Below, piece after piece: positions 1 to 6,202 of a DNA stretch of 13,423 bases. How positions within the stretch are numbered: the first letter of the stretch is position 1; each line of letters opens with the position of its first letter. The stretch is taken from positions 1 through 13,423 of the forward strand of contig JANXGZ010000089.1 in assembly GCA_024958995.1 (NCBI GenBank), given 5' to 3'. Origin of the DNA: Methylococcales bacterium. GTDB lineage: Bacteria; Pseudomonadota; Gammaproteobacteria; Methylococcales; UBA1147. The translations under genes were made by a program, and so were the position numbers. The notes under the pieces were generated by a model. It did no database searches. It was not told the origin of the DNA and saw nothing but the letters and a program-made list of their open reading frames with translations.

Positions 1-164
1 TCTTATCCGGCAATTGCCGCAACATGCCACAAAATACCCTCTCGATCGCATCAAGCTGAGTTTTGTAGGACTCAAGGTTTACCACTTTTTGCTGTTTTCT
101 CTCGAAGATTTTCTTGAGCGATCGCCAAAGTCTCGTTGACCTGAGAAAACTGATCCCTGATCAG
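1..164 (-). pseudogene. pilO: Remnant of pilO (type IV pilus inner-membrane alignment protein), internal fragment
   Basis: On the minus strand two different frames read like consecutive pieces of the PilO coiled-coil and core start. The first, from about 164 down to about 90, reads DQFSQVNETLAIAQENLRE. The second, from about 100 to 1, contains KQQKVVNLESYKTQLDAIE and then MLRQLPDK, close to the NLEAYK...MEE.FG.LLRQLP signature of PilO. In intact PilO these pieces lie about 45 to 90 residues into a protein of roughly 200 residues and are continuous, so there is a frameshift near 90-100. The PilO start and N-terminal membrane helix are absent because the fragment abuts the pilM remnant directly. 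PilO normally forms a PilN-PilO complex in the inner membrane that aligns the pilus machine. The fragment continues off the left edge, so the state of the pilO C-terminus and pilP/pilQ is unknown. Recognition is from memory of the family. Confidence 0.82.
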
Positions 165-689
165 AGGGAAGGGTATTGTCTAGGACGAAGGATTCCACAC
201 CCACCACCTCAGCCTGAAGACCTCCAACCTCAAGTGCAGCAACCTTTTCCTTTCTGCAGGCAGCCAGTAGCACATCGACGACCTCCGGGCAGTCCTGGAT
301 GCAACCGAGGACTTCGAAATCCAGGTTCACTTCATCAAGGGAATAAGGGATGAACCGATCCACTTCCAATTCAACCCGGTTTTCCAGTTCGTCGTTGTTC
401 AAGTCGGCCGGAAAGCGCAGCATCTTGATAATGACCGCAGACGCAGGTACTGCCATTATGGCGCTTTTGTGCCAGCATCCCGACCTTTCAATAACTTTCT
501 TTAGGCTATGGCCGACAATCTCGAAATCGGTTGGATTGTTTGGTCCACCTGATCCACAGGTCAAGGCTTCGACAGCGTAAGCTTCAACGCGGTAAGAAGT
601 CATAGTGGGAGAAAGTGCAAGAAGTTTCACTGATACCTACCCGATATCAACCCCCACCAGGGCTGGTTTCTTCCTCCTGAAAAAAACAT
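165..689 (-). pseudogene. pilM: Broken pilM (type IV pilus cytoplasmic actin-like assembly protein), N-terminal half only
   Basis: PilM is the cytoplasmic actin-like protein that binds the N-terminal tail of PilN in the type IV pilus platform; family length is about 350 residues. The minus strand keeps roughly the first 165: FFRRKKPALVGVDIG, then KLLALS...YRVEAYAVEAL, PASAVIIKM, LEVDRFIPYSLDEVNLDFEVLG and VDVLLAACRKE, all diagnostic. It is disabled in several ways. The only plausible ATG (689-687) is followed by a run of seven T (686-680) and is out of frame with the body. An in-frame TAG at 639-637 falls where a Ser is expected after DIG. About five residues seem missing after AACRKE. At about 165-175 the sequence changes to pilO. 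A GTG at 630 could start a 183-residue product, but it would lack the nucleotide-binding DIG segment and end in out-of-frame pilO. The divergent mrcA neighbour is the usual gammaproteobacterial arrangement, which supports orthology. Confidence 0.9.
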
Positions 690-889
690 GGATGACTCGA
701 TTGGTTGCGAAATTTACTGAGCCCGGATCAAGGCATGCGAGCGCTGCAAATATCCAGAATTCTCCCGGTGGGATTAATGTTTCCTGTAGTATAGACAACA
801 AGCAAATAACGACTTTCGAACACGCATTTTGTTGGCTTTGAGCTGCGGTCAACGAAGAATTTTGTGACCAACCGCTCCTTTTTCACGAA

Positions 890-3298
890 GTGACCAACCC
901 AGGACCCAAAAAAAGATCGTTCCTCAAGAACTGCCTGAGGTTTCTGACGATTGCTTCCATATTTTTCACCACCATCGCGGTAACAGGCACCTTTCTGTTT
1001 TATCAGAGGGTCGCGTCCGACTTGCCTGATATCAGCCAGCTGCGCGAGGTCCAACTGCAAGTACCTCTTGCGGTTTACAGCGAAGACGAGCAATTGATTG
1101 CCCAGTTTGGCAAAAAAAAACGCATTCCGATCTCAGAAAACAGAATCCCTAAAAAACTGGCAGAAGCCTTTATATCCGCCGAAGATCACCGATTTTTCAG
1201 TCATCCCGGAATAGACTACAAGGGCCTGATTCGCGCAGGTATCCAGTTGATCCGGACCGGGGAAAAGCGCCAGGGCGGTAGTACCATTACCATGCAGGTC
1301 GCCCGCAACTTCTTTCTGAGCCCGGAAAAAACCTATCTTCGTAAGATCAAGGAGATCATTCTGGCACTTGAGATCGAATCCCAGCTGAGCAAGCAGGAAA
1401 TCCTCAGCCTGTATCTCAACAAGATCTACCTAGGCCATCGAGCGTACGGAATCGGGGCCGCCGCGCAAATCTATTATGGGAAAACGGTCGACCAGTTGAC
1501 CACAGAGGAAGGCGCAATGATGGCGGGCCTTCCCAAGGCACCCTCCCGGTTCAACCCGGTCACCAATCCGGAGCGCGCACTGAAACGACGAAACTATATC
1601 CTGAACCGCATGCACAGTCTCCAGTACTTGGATCAGAAAGAGCTTGATCAGACGCTGGAGCAGCCGGTAACGGCGCGAATCCACTCCGATTCAATCGAGC
1701 TTCATGCCCCTTATATCGCCGAGTTGGTCCGGCAGAAGATGGTGGAAAAGTTCGGGCCAGACTCGCTGACCAGCGGCTACAAGGTGTATACGACGGTTAA
1801 AAGCGATCTGCAGATTGCGGCCAGGAGTGCATTGCGCCGGGCACTGCACGAATACGATGAACGGCACGGTTTCCGTGGGATCGAAGCTCAATCCGGCCTT
1901 GTGGAAACAGCTTCCGAAAACGACATAATGGAAAGGCTAAAAGGTTTTGGAAAGGTTGGCGATACGTTGCCAGCCCTGGTCAGAGAGGTCAACAAGGATT
2001 CCATTGATCTGAGGGTGCTGGGTAAGGAACGAACCCACTTAACCAAGGATAAAATGACATGGGCAAGGAAATATATCAATCAGAACGAGAGAGAAGCGTC
2101 GGCCCGATCCCCCAATCAATTGCTCTCCGTTGGCGATATCATCCGGGTTAGGAAAGGTCGAACCGGCAACTGGAGACTTGCCCAAATCCCCGAGGTCTCT
2201 GGTGCACTGGTTTCGCTGAATCCAACCGATGGAGCAATGGTCGCCCTTGTCGGAGGCTACGATTTCTACAGAAGCAAATACAATCGTGCCACCCAAGCCA
2301 AACGCCAACCGGGCTCAGGCTTCAAACCAATCCTCTTTACCAAGGCCCTCGAGGAAGGTTTTACCTTATCGACCGTGATCAATGACGCGCCCATCGTTTA
2401 TATGAACCCATGGACAGAGGAAGAATGGCGTCCCCAGAATTACAGTGGGAAATACTATGGGCCTACGCGTCTTAGGATTGCATTGAGAAAGTCCAGAAAC
2501 CTGGTCTCCATACGACTGCTTCGGCAAATCGGAATTGAAAAGGTCGCTCAAACCGCCATCAGTTTCGGATTACCAACAGACCAGATCCCTCGAACACTGT
2601 CGATGGCACTCGGCAGCGGAAGCGCAACACCGCTCCAGATGGCACGAGCTTATACCGTGTTCGCAAACGGCGGTTTCCTGATCGAGCCTTATCTGGTATC
2701 GAGAATCGAGACCCTGGGCGGCGAGTTGGTGGAGGAGGCTTTCCCGAGAATTGCCTGTCCGCATTGCGGAGATTCGCTCTCCGGAAACAATATGTTTGCA
2801 CCACGGGTGGTTTCTCCAAGGGTCAATTACCTGATGACTTCCTTGTTGCAGGATGTAGTAAGAAGGGGTACCGGCGTACGGGCAAATCGCCTGGGACGAA
2901 AGGACATAGCTGGAAAAACCGGAACAACCAACGAACAACGGGATGCCTGGTTCAACGGCTTTTCACCTGCGCTGACCGCGATTACCTGGCTTGGTTTTGA
3001 CTCACCAAAACCGCTCGGAAAAGGCGAAACAGGTTCACGGGCAGCACTGCCGATGTGGATTTATTACATGGAAAAGGCCCTGAAGGGCTTCCCGGAAGAA
3101 AAAAGCCAGGTGCCCAAAGGCATAGAGACCCTGTACATCAACCAATCCAGCGGATTTCTAACATCAGCCTCGGATCCAGAGGCGGTCCAGGAACTGTTCC
3201 GGGAGGGCTTCGTACCAGGACAGCGAAACAGTGAAACTGTTGACACAAATCGTCTTTCCGATGAAACGGAAAATGATCAACTAGAATCGCTTTTCTGA
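890..3298 (+). CDS. mrcA: Penicillin-binding protein 1A, bifunctional peptidoglycan glycosyltransferase/transpeptidase
   Basis: This 802-residue class A PBP polymerises lipid II and cross-links the strands in the periplasm, anchored by one membrane helix (about residues 14-37). The GT51 domain shows AEDHRFFSHPGID with catalytic Glu98, then RQGGSTITMQVARN (127-140), KQEILSLYLNKIYLG (168-182) and the AYGIGAAAQIYYGK block near 185-198. An OB-like insert spans roughly 320-435. The transpeptidase has its three motifs: SGFK with nucleophile Ser476, SRN at 535-537 and KTG at 676-678. All catalytic residues are present, so it should be active. A CPHC pair (623-626) sits between the SRN and KTG motifs. 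The start is GTG at 890 with only a weak GAAG beside it; no better in-frame start is visible upstream, and the membrane helix position fits. The sequence GTGACCAACC at the start also occurs at 864-873. Length is slightly under E. coli PBP1a (850). It is divergent from the dead pilM. Confidence 0.97.
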   Translation: MTNPGPKKRSFLKNCLRFLTIASIFFTTIAVTGTFLFYQRVASDLPDISQLREVQLQVPLAVYSEDEQLIAQFGKKKRIPISENRIPKKLAEAFISAEDHRFFSHPGIDYKGLIRAGIQLIRTGEKRQGGSTITMQVARNFFLSPEKTYLRKIKEIILALEIESQLSKQEILSLYLNKIYLGHRAYGIGAAAQIYYGKTVDQLTTEEGAMMAGLPKAPSRFNPVTNPERALKRRNYILNRMHSLQYLDQKELDQTLEQPVTARIHSDSIELHAPYIAELVRQKMVEKFGPDSLTSGYKVYTTVKSDLQIAARSALRRALHEYDERHGFRGIEAQSGLVETASENDIMERLKGFGKVGDTLPALVREVNKDSIDLRVLGKERTHLTKDKMTWARKYINQNEREASARSPNQLLSVGDIIRVRKGRTGNWRLAQIPEVSGALVSLNPTDGAMVALVGGYDFYRSKYNRATQAKRQPGSGFKPILFTKALEEGFTLSTVINDAPIVYMNPWTEEEWRPQNYSGKYYGPTRLRIALRKSRNLVSIRLLRQIGIEKVAQTAISFGLPTDQIPRTLSMALGSGSATPLQMARAYTVFANGGFLIEPYLVSRIETLGGELVEEAFPRIACPHCGDSLSGNNMFAPRVVSPRVNYLMTSLLQDVVRRGTGVRANRLGRKDIAGKTGTTNEQRDAWFNGFSPALTAITWLGFDSPKPLGKGETGSRAALPMWIYYMEKALKGFPEEKSQVPKGIETLYINQSSGFLTSASDPEAVQELFREGFVPGQRNSETVDTNRLSDETENDQLESLF

Positions 3299-3541
3299 AC
3301 TTGCTCGTCAACAACCAGTTGATCTGCTTTGGATTGAGCAGTGACTGCTCCAGTCAGCAACCGCCCGGTGATCAACAGTGGAACCGCCAAAGCGACAACA
3401 TTCACACTTGCAGTTGGCCATCCAAAGCTTTTCTTGGCCGCAAGCCTTCTGATCACGAAACACCTGGCGTTCAAAAGCCGGACCACTCAGACAGCACGAA
3501 TCCCTTGTATTCACACGACCTGGTTCACCCGGAACCAAACG
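3299..3541. other. Intergenic stretch between mrcA and the gltA terminator, no gene recognised
   Basis: About 240 bases lie between the mrcA stop and the gltA terminator; with the terminator and tail the gene-free stretch is 311 bases. Several short open frames exist on both strands (the longest about 77 codons) but none resembles a protein family I know, none has a convincing ribosome binding site, and they overlap each other in conflicting frames. A small inverted repeat, TGGTTC/GAACCA, lies at 3521-3537 without a T-run. No terminator for mrcA is evident. It may be decayed coding sequence, given the two pseudogenes nearby, but I cannot identify a source. Confidence 0.6.
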
Positions 3542-3581
3542 AAAAAAGCCATTCAGATGCTCTGTTGCACCTGAATGGCTT
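3542..3581 (-). terminator. Rho-independent terminator of gltA
   Basis: A perfect 11-bp stem, AAGCCATTCAG (3546-3556) pairing with CTGAATGGCTT (3571-3581), encloses a 14-base loop. Read on the minus strand the stem is followed at once by a run of T (the A-run at 3542-3547 on the plus strand), which is the classical layout for termination of minus-strand transcripts. It starts 28 bases after the gltA stop. On the plus strand there is no T-run after the stem, so it should not work well for mrcA. Confidence 0.9.
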
Positions 3582-3609
3582 AGTAAGCTGTGGCCGGAAA
3601 CCGGCGCGG

Positions 3610-4920
3610 CTAGCGTTGCTCGAAGGACGTATAATCCCTAACACCTTCGCCGGTATAAAGCTGACGCGGTCTACCGATTCTCTTTGCCGGATCGGCCATC
3701 AATTCCTGCCAATGGGATACCCATCCGGCTGTACGGGCAATCGTGAACATCACCGTAAACATTTCAACCGGGATATTCAGAGCCTTGTAAATGATTCCGG
3801 AATAGAAATCCACGTTCGGATAGAGTTTTCGTTCAATGAAATATTCGTCTTTCAAGGCGATTTCTTCGAGGCCAATAGCCAACGCGAACAACGGGTCCGG
3901 ATTTTCCTGCTTGGCCAGGATTTCATGACAGGTCTTGCGAATGATCGTGGCTCTCGGATCGTGGTTCTTATACACACGGTGTCCAAAGCCCATCAATCTG
4001 AAACTGTCATTCTTGTCTTTTGCCCGGGCGATGAACTCGGGAATCCGCGACACATCACCAATTTCTGCCAGCATGCTCAACACGGCTTCGTTAGCACCAC
4101 CATGAGCAGGCCCCCACAATGCAGCAATACCGGCCGCTATACAAGCATAGGGATTCGCCCCCGTACTACTCGCCAGACGTACGGTCGAAGTACTGGCATT
4201 CTGTTCGTGGTCCGCGTGCAGAATGAACAAAAGATTGAGTGCCTTGACCGCCAGGGGGTCAAGGTAATCCGCTTTGTTGATGAAAAACTGCTCCGAAGGG
4301 CTCGAAAACATCATGTTCATGAAGTTCTCGCAGTAGTCCAGATCGGTCCGCGGATAGATGAATGCTTCACCGGTGCTGTGGCGGAAACACGCCGCTGCGA
4401 TGATCGGCATTTTTGCCAACATCCGCATCGACGAAATCCGACGATGCTCGGGATCACCGATGTCCAGCTGACTGTGATAGAAAGCCGATAGAGACCCAAC
4501 TACACCGACCATCATGGCCATGGGATGAGCATCGTAGTGAAATCCTTCAATAAAGCCGCGAAGGTTCTCGTGAATGTTGGAGTAACCCTTGATCTCGGCT
4601 TCAAACTCTGCGAATTCGTCGCTGCTTGGCAACTCACCATGCATCAGCAGATAAGCGACCTCGAGGAAACTGCTGTGTTCTGCAAGTTGGTCGATCGGGT
4701 ACCCGCGATAGAGGAGAACCCCCTTATCGCCATCGATAAACGTAATGCTACTCTTGCAGCTAGCTGTTGACGCAAAGCCTGGATCAAAGGTAAAACATCC
4801 ATGCTCCTTATTCAGCGCCTGGATATCAAGCGTTGGATGACCCAAAGTCCCCTCATAGAGAGGGAAAGAGGACGTTTTTCCGAGGTCTTCGTCGGAAACT
4901 GTTAATGTTTTGTTAGCCAC
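3610..4920 (-). CDS. gltA: Citrate synthase, type II (hexameric GltA family)
   Basis: This 436-residue cytoplasmic enzyme condenses acetyl-CoA with oxaloacetate to citrate, the entry step of the TCA cycle. The catalytic triad known from E. coli (His264, His305, Asp362) maps with a constant offset of nine: His273 in GPAHGGANEA, His314 in GFGHRVYKNHDPRA and Asp371 in NVDFYSG. HADHEQNASTS (235-245) is also intact. Length and N-terminal domain match the Gram-negative type II enzymes, which are often NADH-inhibited; whether this one is regulated that way cannot be read here. The start is GTG (4920-4918), giving MANKTLTV, with AAGGG about 8-12 bases upstream on the minus strand; no in-frame ATG lies close by. 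The gene lies 90 bases downstream of rpmE on the same strand and has its own strong terminator at 3542-3581. I could not assign a clear separate promoter in the 90-base gap. Confidence 0.97.
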   Translation of the reverse strand: MANKTLTVSDEDLGKTSSFPLYEGTLGHPTLDIQALNKEHGCFTFDPGFASTASCKSSITFIDGDKGVLLYRGYPIDQLAEHSSFLEVAYLLMHGELPSSDEFAEFEAEIKGYSNIHENLRGFIEGFHYDAHPMAMMVGVVGSLSAFYHSQLDIGDPEHRRISSMRMLAKMPIIAAACFRHSTGEAFIYPRTDLDYCENFMNMMFSSPSEQFFINKADYLDPLAVKALNLLFILHADHEQNASTSTVRLASSTGANPYACIAAGIAALWGPAHGGANEAVLSMLAEIGDVSRIPEFIARAKDKNDSFRLMGFGHRVYKNHDPRATIIRKTCHEILAKQENPDPLFALAIGLEEIALKDEYFIERKLYPNVDFYSGIIYKALNIPVEMFTVMFTIARTAGWVSHWQELMADPAKRIGRPRQLYTGEGVRDYTSFEQR

Positions 4921-5010
4921 AGATTAACCCTTATACTACCCTTGTTTTGGATGACCGCCTCGAACACACCGTACGGCGAGTCTCGAAGGGTGCGGAAAAG
5001 CGACCAGCAA

Positions 5011-5214
5011 TCAGGCTCCGCCGTATTTACGACGGAACTTGTCGACCCGGCCAGCAGTATCAACAATCTTTTGTTTACCCGTGTAGAAAGGATGGCATGA
5101 TGAACAAACGTCCACATGCAAGTCCTTGCACAGGGCCGACTTTGTTTCAAACTTGTTTCCGCAACTGCACGTCACGTTAATCATCTCGTACTGTGGATGG
5201 ATATCCGGTCTCAT
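5011..5214 (-). CDS. rpmE: 50S ribosomal protein L31 (zinc-binding type)
   Basis: This 67-residue protein is a component of the large ribosomal subunit near the inter-subunit bridges. It aligns along its whole length with E. coli L31: MRPDIHPQYE at the start, CSCGNKFETKS, then DVCSSCHPFYTGKQK and GRVDKFRRKYG. The cysteines (16 and 18, then 37 and 40) make it the C+ zinc-binding form rather than the zinc-free paralogue expressed under zinc starvation. The start is ATG (5214-5212) with AAAAGG about 11 bases upstream on the minus strand. A well-formed promoter lies upstream (5269-5297). gltA follows 90 bases downstream on the same strand, so some read-through into gltA is possible since no terminator is visible between them. 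Confidence 0.96.
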   Translation of the reverse strand: MRPDIHPQYEMINVTCSCGNKFETKSALCKDLHVDVCSSCHPFYTGKQKIVDTAGRVDKFRRKYGGA

Positions 5215-5268
5215 GATTCGGTAAACCTTTTCAATTCCAAACTGAAAACTGTCAATAATGAACGGGGC

Positions 5269-5297
5269 ATTCTATTTCAGAAGCAGCTGAATCGCAA
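5269..5297 (-). promoter_or_regulatory. Probable sigma70 promoter of rpmE
   Basis: On the minus strand TTGCGA (5297-5292, four of six to TTGACA) is followed after exactly 17 bases by TAGAAT (5274-5269, five of six to TATAAT). The start of transcription would fall near 5262, giving a leader of about 48 bases before the rpmE ATG. Spacing and position are good, but this is pattern matching only. The spacer holds a TTCAG/CTGAA mini-dyad that could be chance. Confidence 0.55.
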
Positions 5298-5366
5298 GAA
5301 ATGGCCCGATTTTTTAATCGAGATCGAGTTTTCGAATTCCGGTTCAGTACCCTCAGGCTAACCTCG

Positions 5367-6151
5367 ATGCGGATCATTAAGGTCAATGTAAACGGGATCA
5401 GGGCGGCCAGACGAAAAGGTTTTTTCGAATGGTTGAAAGCGCAGAAAACTGATTTCGTGTGTTTGCAGGAGCCCAGGGCCCAGACAGTGCAACTCGAAAA
5501 CCGAACCTTCTGGCCCGACAGCTATCATTAAGTTTCTATCGCGAAGCAAAAAAGAAAGGTTATAGCAGGGTTTCAATCTAATTCGCCCACCCGGCCTAAC
5601 CGGGTGCATCGACCAGTTTGACTGGCCGTTGGTTGACTCGAAAGGACGTCTGATCGAGACCCAGGTCGCCAATCTCAGCATCCTCTCGCTTTACGCCCTC
5701 TCAGGCACTTCCAGCCCGGAAAGGTAGACACTGAAGTTCGAATTCCTTGCGCACTTCACTACCCTGCTTTCCCAATTCAGGAACAGCGGGAGAGATTACA
5801 TCGTCTGTAGGGACTACAATATCGCCCACCGCAGAATCGACCTGAAAAACTGGCGATCGAATCAAAACCACTCCGGATTCCTGCCGGAAGAAAGAGTCTA
5901 GATAGACCACCTTTTCAGAGAAACCGGCTGGATCGATGCCTTTCGTCACATCAACCAGCAATTCGATTAGTATAATCGGTGGTCCAACCGCGGCTAGGCT
6001 TGGGCAAAAAACGTGGGCTGAAGAATCGACTACCAGATCGTGACCCCGTCAATGGCCGATTGCATTCGGTCGGTCGAGATCTATCGCAGCGAGCGGTTTT
6101 CTGACCACGCGCTGCTGATTCAGCGACTACGATTACAATGTCCAGCAGTAA
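5367..6151 (+). pseudogene. xthA: Decayed exonuclease III (AP endonuclease) gene, full length but multiply broken
   Basis: The plus strand spells an Xth-family protein (about 260 residues when intact) across three shifting frames. It begins MRIIKVNVNGIRAARRKGFF with VCLQEPRAQ, stops at TAA 5529-5531, goes on in another frame as FYREAKKKGYSRVSI, then from about 5614 as QFDWPLVDSKGRLIETQ, SLYALSGTSSPER, DYNIAHRRIDLKNWRSNQ, GFLPEER, WSNRG, RIDYQIVTP and RFSDHALLI. The end, SDYDYNVQQ and TAA at 6149-6151, is in yet another frame. The third segment has five stops: TAG at 5725, 5899, 5968 and 5995 and TGA at 6019. Exonuclease III cuts at abasic sites in base excision repair and degrades DNA 3' to 5'. 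The catalytic GDWN motif reads RDYN and the SDHAPL motif SDHALL, so even the residues are drifting. Length is preserved, which suggests inactivation recent enough that large deletions have not yet occurred. It cannot be translated as one functional protein. Confidence 0.94.
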
Positions 6152-6202
6152 CTCCCATCACCGCCTCTCCCCGGCCCCCGGTACAGTAGTCGCTGCCTTG
6201 AA

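Noticed and set aside
79..630. A 183-residue minus-strand protein starting at GTG 630 as a functional short PilM
   Set aside because: It lacks the N-terminal nucleotide-binding segment, ends in out-of-frame pilO sequence and has no C-terminal half, so it is a fragment of the pseudogene.
864..899. Direct repeat GTGACCAACC at 864-873 and 890-899, the second copy holding the mrcA start codon
   Set aside because: Ten bases repeated once within 26 bases is short enough to be chance, the copies are in different frames, and no operator of this type is known to me.
3521..3537. Inverted repeat TGGTTC/GAACCA with a five-base loop, considered as an mrcA terminator or tRNA T-arm
   Set aside because: The stem is only six pairs, no T-run follows on either strand, and no other tRNA arms are present around it.
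3301..4491. Long plus-strand open frame of 396 codons running through the gltA region
   Set aside because: It lies antisense to gltA, whose catalytic residues are all intact. The translation has no resemblance to a protein family and low-complexity composition typical of an opposite-strand shadow, and it would have to cross the gltA terminator.
4921..5010. A separate gltA promoter in the rpmE-gltA gap, with TAGTAT as -10
   Set aside because: No acceptable -35 occurs at 16 to 18 bases from any of the candidate -10 boxes on the minus strand.
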